A DNA stretch of 64,000 nt from Qipengyuania polymorpha (GCF_019711435.1 NZ_JAIGNK010000005.1:39814-103813); one strand, 5' to 3'; counted from the stretch's first letter, positions 8,273-15,715 are shown. Program-made: numbers and translations. The notes: a model not told the origin generated them from the letters alone.

Positions 8273-8577
8273 CAGGTAATCTCCCCAAATTCGGTAAGTG
8301 CCCACGGATCGCCCTCGCCATCCCACGCTGCCATCACTTCATCGCGATAGAGCCGCCAATCGGAGAGCATGGCCTCGCGAACCATGGCTTGGTTCTCGTC
8401 GCTAAGCTCCCAGTAAAAGCCAGTCTGATTGCCAGGGACTGCTCCGGGCCAATCGGGGTGCATGAAGTAGCCGCAGCCAGCCAGTAGGCAGGTGCCGGGG
8501 CCGTGATGGAGTTCGCTTAGCTTGTGCTGGTCGAGGTCTTGCTTGCTGCGCTTCCGGCGCGTGCGATTGGTAGGCAC
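8272..8577 (-). CDS. Hypothetical phage protein
   Basis: 101 aa. A very basic start (NRTRRKRSKQD) is followed by a Trp- and acid-rich body with two cysteines (GTCLLAGCGYF) and an ALTEFGEIT end. It lies ten bases after the small terminase stop and overlaps the next gene by ATGA. Gene position after terS would suit a head or packaging accessory role, but no family is recognised. Confidence 0.6.
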   Translation of the reverse strand: MPTNRTRRKRSKQDLDQHKLSELHHGPGTCLLAGCGYFMHPDWPGAVPGNQTGFYWELSDENQAMVREAMLSDWRLYRDEVMAAWDGEGDPWALTEFGEIT

Positions 8578-8587
8578 TTTGGTTCTC

Positions 8588-8902
8588 CTATTCAGACGGG
8601 CGACCGGGGCCGTCCCGCAAGGGTTCGAGATCGAGGTTGAGGGCGCGCACGGCTGCGAGGAATCCGCTGCGCGCGTCTTTTTCGAGATTGCAGGCAGGGT
8701 TGAGCTTCACGCCGCCGTAGCGGTCGGGCACAAGCTCGCCGTGTTCTGCGATGGCAGACTGAGCCGCTGTCATTCGGTCCACGCATTCAGCCGCGCGGGA
8801 GAGAAGGGCGAGGCCCGCCGCGTCGGTGATCGCGTATTCATCCGCCACCGAGGTATAAAAGGCGCTGCCAGCGTCCCGCAGATGTTTGGGCGCGCTCAAC
8901 AT
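8588..8902 (-). CDS. Phage terminase small subunit, P27-like
   Basis: 104 aa. The small subunit binds phage DNA and presents it to the large terminase for packaging. Matches to the P27 pattern are PKHLRDAGSAFY near the N-terminus, the TDAAGLALL...AECVDRM helix pair, the IAEHG segment, and LNPACNLEKDARSGF before a LNLDLEP tail. No large terminase gene follows, so packaging would need one from elsewhere. The start overlaps the end of the 50-aa ORF. Confidence 0.75.
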   Translation of the reverse strand: MLSAPKHLRDAGSAFYTSVADEYAITDAAGLALLSRAAECVDRMTAAQSAIAEHGELVPDRYGGVKLNPACNLEKDARSGFLAAVRALNLDLEPLRDGPGRPSE

Positions 8903-9048
8903 GATCTGGCATCCTTAGTTTGATTTTTACGCGTCTCCACCGCCGCCAGATTCCCTCCTGCTCGGAGTGATCGAAGCGCCCCCTTAGGGTGTGGTGGCCA
9001 CCACGGCTTGTGTGGCGGTGCGCTCCAGTCGTGCTGTAGTTCGTTCAT
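8896..9048 (-). CDS. 50-aa hypothetical phage peptide
   Basis: Start chosen at ATG 9048, preceded by GGAGAGGACA; an in-frame ATG at 9060 overlaps the previous stop as ATGA. Trp/Pro-rich N-terminal half (PHKPWWPPHPKG) and a basic C-terminus. It fills the gap between the replication-type gene and terS and overlaps terS by seven bases. No domain recognised. Confidence 0.5.
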   Translation of the reverse strand: MNELQHDWSAPPHKPWWPPHPKGALRSLRAGGNLAAVETRKNQTKDARSC

Positions 9049-9059
9049 TGTCCTCTCCA

Positions 9060-9911
9060 TCAATAGACCGCCATGTCTTCGGACAGGCGCAAGGCTTGCT
9101 GTGCGGTCGCGTCCATGTCGCCGCCCATGAAGGTCTCGAAAATGTCGGTGAGTAGGTGAGTGTATTTCGCCCGTTCCTTGTCGTGCAGGGCGTTGGGGTC
9201 GCGGCCTATCGCGGTGAAGGCCGTGTCGAGCTTGGAGACCTGTGCGCCAATGGGCAGGGCTTCCAGGTTGTGAGGTAGGTGAGCGTCGAGCGCCCATCGG
9301 ATAGCCTCGGCTTTAGCCGCATCTTTTTCCTGTCGGATTGCATCGGCCACTCGCCAGACAGGTTCGTCATCCTCTGGCGGGAATGATGCATCGCTAAGAC
9401 GCGCCGTTTCAAAGGAATTTAGTTTCTCTGTTTCTACAGAATCTAGTTCCTCCTTTAAGGAAATATAGTGTCGGCCAGTTTGCCTAGAGGAACCGCCATT
9501 CTTGCTATCGGCTTCACCAACTATCTCATGGGTCGGCTTGGCGGGTTCACCAACTATCTCGCCTGTTTCGGCGTCCACCGTCTCGCCTGAAGGTTGGTCA
9601 ACTCGCCAACTATCATCGGCAGGATATTGGACGCGCAAGGTGAAGCGCCGCTTGTCCATCAGCTGCGGTTCGCGGGTCACATAGCCCTTGCTAATAAGGC
9701 GGGAGAGGCACTTGCTGAAGTTGGTGGGATCGGTGCGGGCGAGGGCTGCCAGCGTTAGGTTCTTCGCATAGCACCCGCCGCCTTTGCCCTTCACCGCGCT
9801 CATGCCATCGTGCAGGGCAATGACTGCCGCAACACGCAAGTCGAGCGCGGTTAGGTCCGTGTCTGCGATCATCGCGACCGGCAGGGTGGTGAAGGTTCTA
9901 GGCTTGCCCAT
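9060..9911 (-). CDS. Winged-helix replication-type protein of the element
   Basis: 283 aa. The first about 105 residues form a winged-helix-like domain (DLRVAAVIALHDGMS, then LAALARTDPTNFSKCLSRLISKGYVTRE, a helix-turn-helix with a wing) as in small phage and plasmid replication proteins. A low-complexity linker (about 115-185) contains repeated GEIVGE/HEIVGE units, and an acidic helical C-terminal domain follows. No primase or helicase motif is visible. Position between alpA and terS matches the replication gene of PICI-like elements. Function is inferred from this layout. Confidence 0.65.
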   Translation of the reverse strand: MGKPRTFTTLPVAMIADTDLTALDLRVAAVIALHDGMSAVKGKGGGCYAKNLTLAALARTDPTNFSKCLSRLISKGYVTREPQLMDKRRFTLRVQYPADDSWRVDQPSGETVDAETGEIVGEPAKPTHEIVGEADSKNGGSSRQTGRHYISLKEELDSVETEKLNSFETARLSDASFPPEDDEPVWRVADAIRQEKDAAKAEAIRWALDAHLPHNLEALPIGAQVSKLDTAFTAIGRDPNALHDKERAKYTHLLTDIFETFMGGDMDATAQQALRLSEDMAVY

Positions 9912-10146
9912 TGGACTGCCTTCGGTGCAGCTCGCGATGGTGCTTCCGGCATAGCCATTGCACTTTCATCGGGCGGTCATAGTCCGGGTGATGGCCATCG
10001 GTTTCGGCCTCTCCGCAGACTTCGCACTTGCCGCGAGTGATAAGGCCGCGCCGTAGTGCCGAGCGAAGCGAAGCGTGCGCCCAGGTGGCCTTCGGATTGG
10101 CATTGCGCCACTTGGCTTGCGGTGTGGTTTTGGGCTTGTCGCTCAT
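9898..10146 (-). CDS. Small HNH-like zinc protein
   Basis: 82 aa from the ATG at 10146, which overlaps the previous stop as ATGA and has GGAGGGCAGC in front. The C-terminal half has CEVCG, then DGHHPDYD and WLCRKHHRELH: a CxxC plus HH...CxxHHxxxH arrangement like HNH-type zinc modules widespread in phage genomes. The N-terminal basic region (KWRNANPKATWAH) could contact nucleic acid. It overlaps the replication-type gene by 14 bases. Confidence 0.65.
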   Translation of the reverse strand: MSDKPKTTPQAKWRNANPKATWAHASLRSALRRGLITRGKCEVCGEAETDGHHPDYDRPMKVQWLCRKHHRELHRRQSNGQA

Positions 10147-10325
10147 GCTGCCCTCCGGTCGCTTTGGACCTTCCACGGCCACGCCCAAAGGAGCATGGTG
10201 AGGCGGGCGCGCATGGCGCTATTCGCTTGCAAAATCGGGCGGTTTTTAGTAAGAGCTAGGGTGTCCGCTGCAATGGATACCGAAGCCCCTGCCTGTGACC
10301 CCAGGCGGGGGTTTTTCGTGTCCAT
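10143..10325 (-). CDS. Small basic ORF overlapping a nested hairpin
   Basis: 60 aa starting at ATG 10325, coupled to the AlpA-like stop as TAATG and to the next start as ATGA. N-terminus MDTKNPRLGSQAGASVS, basic and Trp-rich C-terminus (LLWAWPWKVQ). Its start codon and first 17 codons lie in the nested inverted repeat 10272-10326, so the RNA structure may matter more than the peptide. Comparable short ORFs with structured DNA occur next to alpA in P4-like elements. Confidence 0.5.
   Translation of the reverse strand: MDTKNPRLGSQAGASVSIAADTLALTKNRPILQANSAMRARLTMLLWAWPWKVQSDRRAA
10286..10316 (+). terminator. Plus-strand intrinsic terminator inside the element
   Basis: CCCCTGCCTG, a six-base loop, CAGGCGGGGG (all ten positions pair, one G-T), then TTTTT. 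It points against the surrounding minus-strand genes. An outer arm pair, AATGGATAC (10272-10280) with GTGTCCATT (10318-10326), encloses it. No rightward protein gene precedes it, which suggests an antisense RNA or transcription block. Confidence 0.7.
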
Positions 10326-10504
10326 TAGGCTGCTCCCAGCTTGTCTGCGATCCATTTTTCAACCGCCTCGGCACTATAGGCTAAGCGGTTTTGCGTGATG
10401 CGGATTGGAGCAGGAAAATCGCCAGCCGCAACTAGGCGGTCGAGCGTAGCGCGAGAGAAAGAAACCTCTTCGCAGACCTTCTTGGGGCTGAGGAGCCTTG
10501 CCAT
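10325..10504 (-). CDS. AlpA-like excisionase/regulator
   Basis: 59 aa, starting at ATG 10504. MerR/AlpA-type helix-turn-helix: LLSPKKVCEEVSFSRATLDRLVAAGDFP, then IRITQNRLAYSAEAVEKWI. This is the standard AlpA layout with the helix-turn-helix followed by a wing and a W helix. AlpA-type proteins activate excision or act as recombination directionality factors in P4-like and PICI elements. It lies next to the integrase block and is translationally coupled to the next small ORF. Confidence 0.85.
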   Translation of the reverse strand: MARLLSPKKVCEEVSFSRATLDRLVAAGDFPAPIRITQNRLAYSAEAVEKWIADKLGAA

Positions 10505-10600
10505 GTGTCGCCTCCTTTTTCTTGGGCGACACTTTTAATACTGATATTTTATGCGAGCGCGACCAGTCCCTTGTCCAAGAATTAGCCTATAACCCATGGA

Positions 10601-11038
10601 CTAGCCGCGCTCGTGAACCTCTCTCCATACTTTGAGGCCAGCGAAGGCTTCTGACCTCTGGATGTCAAAGTGCTCGCACGCATCCTGAATGGCATTTTCA
10701 AGCTTGATGTCGCTTTCTGGGTGCTCGCTGATAAACTGGCCCCATGCCATCTTGCTTGCCCAATCGACCATGGCTTTGAACAATGGCGGCTGCTTCGGAA
10801 GCGGCCCTGTCTTTCCTTTGCGAGCGAGCGTTAGCCTTAGATCGTTGCTCTCTCCGTCTAACGCGTCAGCGAGAATTTGCCGGAGGGTTGGACTGAGTGC
10901 GTAGTCTGACCGCAAAACCTCTGCGAGATATGAAGTCGTTTCACTGTCGATTTTACCGCCGGTCAGCGCCAGCAAAACAGGCAAATTAACGTTGTCTGCC
11001 TCATCGTCGCCAGTCGATTGCAATTCATATTCAGCCAT
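10601..11038 (-). CDS. Hypothetical protein coupled to integrase
   Basis: 145 aa from the ATG at 11038, which overlaps the integrase stop by eight bases; the longer frame runs back inside the integrase gene. Predicted helical, acidic N-terminus (STGDDEADNVNLPVLLALTGG), central KGKTGPLPKQPPLFKAMVDWASKMAWG, C-terminal amphipathic helices. No known domain. Expression is likely tied to the integrase. Confidence 0.65.
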   Translation of the reverse strand: MAEYELQSTGDDEADNVNLPVLLALTGGKIDSETTSYLAEVLRSDYALSPTLRQILADALDGESNDLRLTLARKGKTGPLPKQPPLFKAMVDWASKMAWGQFISEHPESDIKLENAIQDACEHFDIQRSEAFAGLKVWREVHERG

Positions 11039-12179
11039 TGATCGACACCACATTGCCTCCACGGTCGCCATGCACTGCCCTGTCCACTTCCGCCGCCCAA
11101 GCTTCCAAAGCATGGCGCTTTTCGGGAGCATAGGAGTGAAGGGCATAGACCTGTCCTGTAACGCCTTGGACGCGGTGATTCAGGACGCGGGAAACCACAA
11201 GTTCGGGAATGCCGAGCCGGACCATGTGCGTTGCTGCCGAGCGCCTTAGATCGTGAAAGCGCCAAGGCTCTGCTAGGGCCATGTCCTTGCTCTCTAGCCA
11301 TTGGTCGATTTGCGACTTGGCGCGCGCAAAGCCCCTCATGGGAGTGTTTGCGGAAGTCGAGAAAACGTAGTCCCCCACTTCTGGCATAGCCTTGATGATT
11401 TCCACCGCCGCAGGGGCGAGGGGAACAAGGTGGGCGCGCTTCGCCTTCGTATCGCCTGCCGAGAGCGTCCACGTTGCGTTGTCTAGGTCGAGGTCTGCCC
11501 ATCGCATCCCTGCAACCTCGCTGCGGCGCTGTGCTGTCAGCAAGAGCAGTCGCGCCCATGGGCCGACCGGATAGCCTAGAAGGCCAGTCGCATTCCAAAC
11601 GCGCGCGATTTCACCCATATCCAGAACGCGGTCGCGCGGGGTCTCGCTATTTGGCTTCTCGATGCGGTCGGCTGGCGAGTTCTCAATCCAGTCCTGCGAT
11701 ATAGCGTAGCCAAAGACTGTCTTGATGGTCGCCAGAACGCGGTTTGGCAGAACGTCACCTTCCAGCCCCGCAATAAGGTCGCGCACATCAGCGCGCTTTA
11801 TCTCGCCTAGCTTGCGCCCTCGCCAATGAGGGTAAACGTGAAGCTCTAGCTGGCGACTGATTAGGGCAGGGCGCTTCTTGGCTTTAATCCATGCCTCGGC
11901 AGCCACCTCAAAAGGCCTGTCGATTCCTTCCGTGCTGCCATCGCGCTCTAGCGCCTCAATCATTGCCTCGGCAGCGTTGCGCGCTTGTGCCAGTCTCATT
12001 GCCGGATAAGTGCCAAGCTTCCGGTTTATCACCTTACCGCCCACACGGCGGCGCAAAGTCCATGTCTTGGCCCCGCCAGCGCCAACACGAAGCCGTAGCC
12101 CCGTCACCTTATGGTCGGCATGTTCTTCCTGTCCCTTTTCGGGCGGTTTGATTGCTGCGATCTTGGTATCAGTCAGCAT
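11031..12179 (-). CDS. int: Tyrosine recombinase integrase, P4/DUF4102 type
   Basis: 382 aa from ATG 12179; an upstream in-frame start at 12233 would overlap the previous gene far more. N-terminal DUF4102 arm-binding domain (LTDTKIAAIKPPEKGQ...LRLRVGAGGAKTW), core-binding domain about 95-180, catalytic domain with TAQRRSEVAG (first Arg), HDLRR (His309-Arg312), LNHR (His335) and the nucleophile Tyr350 in HSYAPEKR. All catalytic motifs are intact, so the enzyme should be able to recombine the 46-bp att sites. It lies at the end away from the intact tRNA. Confidence 0.95.
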   Translation of the reverse strand: MLTDTKIAAIKPPEKGQEEHADHKVTGLRLRVGAGGAKTWTLRRRVGGKVINRKLGTYPAMRLAQARNAAEAMIEALERDGSTEGIDRPFEVAAEAWIKAKKRPALISRQLELHVYPHWRGRKLGEIKRADVRDLIAGLEGDVLPNRVLATIKTVFGYAISQDWIENSPADRIEKPNSETPRDRVLDMGEIARVWNATGLLGYPVGPWARLLLLTAQRRSEVAGMRWADLDLDNATWTLSAGDTKAKRAHLVPLAPAAVEIIKAMPEVGDYVFSTSANTPMRGFARAKSQIDQWLESKDMALAEPWRFHDLRRSAATHMVRLGIPELVVSRVLNHRVQGVTGQVYALHSYAPEKRHALEAWAAEVDRAVHGDRGGNVVSING

Positions 12180-12381
12180 TGGAAAGCTTTCGAAACTGGA
12201 TGACATTGCTCTCGCGCTGTTTGTCGAAAGCATCCTGCGCTGCGAATTTCAGCTGTCCCGCTAGGCGTGCGCTTTGGTGTGCATCCAAGGCTAGCTCAAT
12301 CAGCTTTGAGCCGCTTTGAATTTGGATCACGACAAACCTGCCGTCGAAGCTTGCTAGGGGTATCTCAGTTGCTATGTCCAT
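12169..12381 (-). CDS. Small hypothetical protein upstream of integrase
   Basis: 70 aa. A beta-rich N-terminus (GRFVVIQIQSGSKLIELALDAHQSARLAGQL in order) is followed by a basic C-terminal helix (DKQRESNVIQFRK). Ends 11 bases inside the integrase start, so it is the first gene of the leftward integrase transcript. No recognised family. Confidence 0.55.
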   Translation of the reverse strand: MDIATEIPLASFDGRFVVIQIQSGSKLIELALDAHQSARLAGQLKFAAQDAFDKQRESNVIQFRKLSNAD

Positions 12382-12450
12382 CGGTCGTGCCCTCTATCCA
12401 GGGTTGCGATAGAGCCGGGGTGGAGGTTGCCGCCTCACCTCGGCTCGCCT

Positions 12451-12501
12451 GTTACCTTATCGGCAATAGGTAACATGCTAGGTAACTCAGCTTGAGGTAA
12501 C
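12451..12501. promoter_or_regulatory. Right-end putative integrase arm-type sites
   Basis: GTTACCTT (12451-12458), TAGGTAAC (12467-12474), TAGGTAAC (12479-12486) and GAGGTAAC (12494-12501). Same core and order as the left-end array, plus one more copy, between the integrase promoter region and attR. Asymmetric arm sites of this kind are usual for lambda/P4-type integrases. Confidence 0.65.
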
Positions 12502-12580
12502 ATGCAAGCGATGGACAAAATGGAAAGCATAAACCGCAGAATTGCGGGCCTTTGATGGCCTATGGGAACCGTTAGACCTA

Positions 12581-12626
12581 ACTTCTAATCTTGAGGCAGC
12601 AGGTTCGAGTCCTGCCGGGCGCGCCA
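12581..12626 (+). repeat. attR: second copy of the 46-bp tRNA 3' segment
   Basis: Exact duplicate of 2260-2305. The sequence upstream of it (TAGACCTA) does not complete a tRNA, so it is only a tRNA fragment and marks the right junction of the element. Confidence 0.95.
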
Positions 12627-12868
12627 TTAGCGGATATTCGAATGGATCGATGGGTCTCGGCTCTAACCGACGCGGTTGCGAGAGCGCTCGAAGAGTGAGA
12701 GGAAATCTGCCGCGGGGATTTAAGCCATTCTTATGATCCGGCCGCCGGTCATCCAGAAATCCACTTGGGCGTCTTCAGCGATGGGGCTGTCATTTTCGTG
12801 AAGCGGGCCGGGGTTGCCGCCCTCTCTGGTCCCGCAGTTTGCGAGCCTCGCTTTCCTTCACCGCATGA
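12627..12868. other. Gene-poor chromosomal junction
   Basis: Between attR and the permease remnant. Open frames here have no recognisable protein similarity. Nothing convincing seen; it may include the decayed 5' end of the permease gene. Confidence 0.5.
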
Positions 12869-13249
12869 CCCTCCAGCGACGTTGTCCAGCAAGCGGCCGA
12901 AATACGCCGCGAGGTCAGTCCGCTCGGCCTTGTCCTTTACGGGCTCGATACGATTGTCGACGCCGGCATGTATGTCTTCATCGGTGACATCATCGAGCGG
13001 GCGGGGGCCTATGCTCCTTTTGCCTTTCTTCTCGCTGCGGTCGCCGCGGCCTGTACCGGTTTCGAGGATCTGGTGACGCTGTCCAGGGAAAGCCAGGGCC
13101 AGAGCCGCGCGACGCCCCGCGCGATCGTGCTGACGCTGCTTGTCGCAATGGTGCTCCACGTACTTGGCTCTGCGGTCGTGGTGATCGTTTTGTGGGACGA
13201 GCTGCTTTTGGCCGGCCCGGCTGCCGTCGTTCGGAACAGCGCCCGCTAG
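12869..13249 (+). pseudogene. Amino-acid permease (APC superfamily) remnant with internal deletion
   Basis: The frame reads REVSPLGLVLYGLDTIVDAGMYVFIGD then AGAYAPFAFLLAA, clearly the first two transmembrane segments of an APC-family permease. It then passes straight to GFEDLVTLSRESQ and TPRAIVLTLLVA, which in full-length members lie well over a hundred residues later, before ending ..VVRNSAR. There is no proper start in frame (a TGA lies at 12866) and about 125 residues remain of a protein normally 400-500 long. A large in-frame deletion joined the two parts. Confidence 0.75.
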
Positions 13250-13265
13250 CTTTCGGTTCGCATCC

Positions 13266-14177
13266 TCATAAGCGATGGCGCTTCAGGTTGAGGGTGATGA
13301 GCTGTTCGGCCTCGGCCAGAAGCGGGTTCGCAATCCCGATCCGGTTGCTCGCATGCGGCACGCTGTCACTGCTCGCCAGCGCCTGTAGGCTGGCGGAGGA
13401 GGCGAGAGGGGCGGGAAGCTCGCCGTAGAGCGCGTGGACGGCAATGCAGACGGCGGCACGATCCGCCTCTTGTGCGATGCGCTCGACGATTGTTGCCAGC
13501 GTTCCCCCGCTCGACACGATATCGTCGACGACGACCGGCGTCATACCCGGTCGCAAGCCGCCGAGCGTCCCACCGATACGGACCTCGTGATCGCCGAGAC
13601 GCTCCTTTTCCAGCACGGCGAAGGGCGCATCGAGCCTTGCCGCGATCCGCTCGATCCAGGGCGCGCTTTCGCTGTCGGGGCCGACGAGGAAGGGGCGCTC
13701 GACATGGGCTGCGATCCACTCGGCTATCGGCTGCGTCGCTTCGGCCGCGCGCGCAGGGATGGTGAAGATTTCATCGAGGCTCGTGATCCGGTGCAGGTGC
13801 GGCTCCAGCGTGACCAGCCAGTCGAAACGGCGCGAAAGGATTTCGGCAAAGACAGGGGCCGAGACCGCCTCCCCGGGCCTGAAGGCCTTGTCCTGCCGCA
13901 TATAGGCTAGATAGGGAGCGATCAGCCCGACCTGCTGCGCGCCCTGCGCCTGCGCCGCCTCGGCTGCCAGCAGCAGGGTCATTACCCGTTCGTCCGGCCT
14001 GTCGAGGCTGCACAGGAACACCACCGCCCGGTCCTCGACACCCGTCTCGAGCCGGACATAGCTTTCGCCATCGGGGAAGCGGCGGCGTTCCACGTTACCT
14101 TCATCGAAGAGCCCGCCTGCAAGCATGTCGCTCGCAAGGCTGTCGGCAGCGTGAAGCGTGAACAGGAGTGGTTTCAC
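13266..14177 (-). CDS. Ribose-phosphate pyrophosphokinase homologue
   Basis: 303 aa. PRPP synthase family: ribose 5-phosphate plus ATP gives PRPP and AMP in classical members. Visible motifs are FPDGESYVR, the flexible loop MRQDKAFRPGEAVSA (about 94-108), TLEPHLHR, and the PRPP-binding loop VVVDDIVSSGGT (about 212-223). It is slightly short and divergent from housekeeping PrsA (TLEPHLH resembles archaeal-type enzymes). It overlaps the AMP-phosphorylase-type gene by four bases and so probably works in that pathway rather than as the cell's main PRPP synthase. Confidence 0.85.
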   Translation of the reverse strand: MKPLLFTLHAADSLASDMLAGGLFDEGNVERRRFPDGESYVRLETGVEDRAVVFLCSLDRPDERVMTLLLAAEAAQAQGAQQVGLIAPYLAYMRQDKAFRPGEAVSAPVFAEILSRRFDWLVTLEPHLHRITSLDEIFTIPARAAEATQPIAEWIAAHVERPFLVGPDSESAPWIERIAARLDAPFAVLEKERLGDHEVRIGGTLGGLRPGMTPVVVDDIVSSGGTLATIVERIAQEADRAAVCIAVHALYGELPAPLASSASLQALASSDSVPHASNRIGIANPLLAEAEQLITLNLKRHRL

Positions 14178-15715
14178 TTGGCCCGGACCTCGATCAGATT
14201 GGTATTCGTTTGGTAGTAATCGATCGCGTAGTCGAGCTCGCCCCGGCTTTCACCATGCAAGGTGAGCAGCGGCTGCCCGCGGCTGATGCCATCGCCGAGA
14301 TTGACGTGAAGCGCGACGCCGGCAGTGGGCGCTTGCGGTGCCCCGGCCAGCTTGGCGAGCCGCGCAAGGCGGCGGTTGTCGATATCAGCGACATGGCCCG
14401 GGCGTTCGCTTTCGATGACCTTGGTGAAGGGGGCAATGCCGGGGCGACGGAACCCGCCCTGGGCTTCGCAGATTGCCATGAATTTCGCCAGCGCGCGCCC
14501 TTCGTCGAGGATAGCAGTGGCTGCGCCAATGCCGCTGCCCGTAGCGCAGGCTCCTCCCATCTCGAGCACAGCAGCGGCGAGCCCCAGCGCCCTTGTGCGC
14601 AATTCCTGTGGCGCGTGCGGGTCGTTCTCCAGCACGGCCAGCACGTCGCGTGCCTCCAGCGCCGGCCCGATCCCGTCGCCGACCGGTTGCAGGCCATCGG
14701 ACATGACAGTCCGCACTGTCAGCCCGAAGGCCTCGCCAACGCCCCGCATGAACATGGCAAGTTCATCCGCATCGGCGCGCGATCGCACCTTGGCGGTCGG
14801 CCCGACAGGAACGTCTATCAGGACATGGGTCGAACCTGCGGCAATCTTCTTCGACAATACCGATGCGACCATCTGCGAGGTGCAGTCGAGTTCCAGCTCG
14901 TGCTCGACCCGGATGAGCAGATCGTCCGCGGGGGAAAGGTCGATGCCACCGCCCCAGACCAGGCAGCCGCCTTCCTGTTCCACCACGCGGCGCATATCCT
15001 TAACGCCGAGATCGACGCGGGTCATGGTCTCCACCGTGTCGGCCGTGCCGGCCGGGGAGGTGATTGCGCGCGAGGATGTCTTGGGGATGGTCAGTCCGGC
15101 CGCGGCCACGATCGAGACAACGATGGGCGTGGTGCGGTTGCCCGGCAGCCCGCCGACGCAATGCTTGTCGACCACCACTTCGCCCGGCCAAGAGAGGCGC
15201 TCGCCAATCGCCACCATCGCGTGGGTCAGGGCTGTTATCTCGGTGCGCTCGGGCGCATGGCTGGCGAGTGCCGCAACGAATGCGGCAATCTGCACGTCGG
15301 AAAGCTTCCCGTCGACGATGTCGCGGAAAATGGCTGACGCGTCCCTTTGCGAAAGCCTGTGTCCATAAACCTTTCCGCGCAAGGCCCGCATCGAGCCGGT
15401 GTCGCGCGCATGATGCAGCGTCACCCCTTCGCCCTCGTCGAGGCGCAGCTTGTGCCAGGCGCTTTCCGACAGGCCGATACTGTCGGGCGCGACCATGCCG
15501 TTGTCGACCTGATATAAGCGCGCGACCGCTCTCTTCCGGTTGGCCCTGAGCTCGACGCGGGAGCGTCCGCTCAATCCTTCGGAACGGGCTACCGAACAGT
15601 CGCGGTGGACGATGGCTACATCCTCGCGCTGGGTGTGCAGGCCCAGTCGGCGGGCTGCCAGGGGCACCAATTCTCCGGGTGCTCCCAGCGCGTCGCGATT
15701 GGTGCTGTCGCTCAT
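14174..15715 (-). CDS. AMP/thymidine phosphorylase family protein
   Basis: 513 aa from ATG 15715 (ATGA overlap with the RNase stop); the frame stays open far upstream but that part overlaps the RNase. The length, about 80 aa longer at the N-terminus than DeoA, and the phosphate-binding motif DKHCVGGLPGNRTTP (in place of the bacterial KHSTGG) match AMP-phosphorylase-type enzymes, which split a nucleoside 5'-monophosphate with phosphate to ribose 1,5-bisphosphate and free base. Other motifs: SPAGTADTVE, VWGGGIDLSPADD and a C-terminal LHVNLGDGISRGQPL lipoyl-like domain. Substrate preference is inferred from motif and length only. Confidence 0.85.
   Translation of the reverse strand: MSDSTNRDALGAPGELVPLAARRLGLHTQREDVAIVHRDCSVARSEGLSGRSRVELRANRKRAVARLYQVDNGMVAPDSIGLSESAWHKLRLDEGEGVTLHHARDTGSMRALRGKVYGHRLSQRDASAIFRDIVDGKLSDVQIAAFVAALASHAPERTEITALTHAMVAIGERLSWPGEVVVDKHCVGGLPGNRTTPIVVSIVAAAGLTIPKTSSRAITSPAGTADTVETMTRVDLGVKDMRRVVEQEGGCLVWGGGIDLSPADDLLIRVEHELELDCTSQMVASVLSKKIAAGSTHVLIDVPVGPTAKVRSRADADELAMFMRGVGEAFGLTVRTVMSDGLQPVGDGIGPALEARDVLAVLENDPHAPQELRTRALGLAAAVLEMGGACATGSGIGAATAILDEGRALAKFMAICEAQGGFRRPGIAPFTKVIESERPGHVADIDNRRLARLAKLAGAPQAPTAGVALHVNLGDGISRGQPLLTLHGESRGELDYAIDYYQTNTNLIEVRAK

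Larger units (their letters stand above)
2260..12626. mobile_element. Integrated phage-derived element (satellite-like or prophage remnant) at tRNA-Arg
   Basis: About 10.3 kb between perfect 46-bp att repeats. Most genes are on the minus strand in the order int, 145-aa ORF, alpA-like, small ORF, CxxC/HH protein, winged-helix replication-type protein, 50-aa ORF, small terminase, two small ORFs, major capsid protein, tape measure, then small genes and a rightward gene by attL. Neighbouring genes mostly overlap by a few bases. Portal, large terminase, protease, connectors, tail tube, endolysin and a recognisable repressor are absent. Size and int-alpA-rep-terS order resemble PICI/P4-type satellites, while capsid and tape measure genes point to a siphophage ancestor. 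Confidence 0.9.

Noticed and set aside
8522..8923. 133-aa plus-strand frame over the small-terminase region
   Set aside because: Shadow of the minus-strand genes, which show P27-like sequence and coupled starts.
12581..12626. Second tRNA-Arg gene
   Set aside because: Only the 3' 46 bases match; the acceptor 5' strand and D arm are missing, so it is attR.
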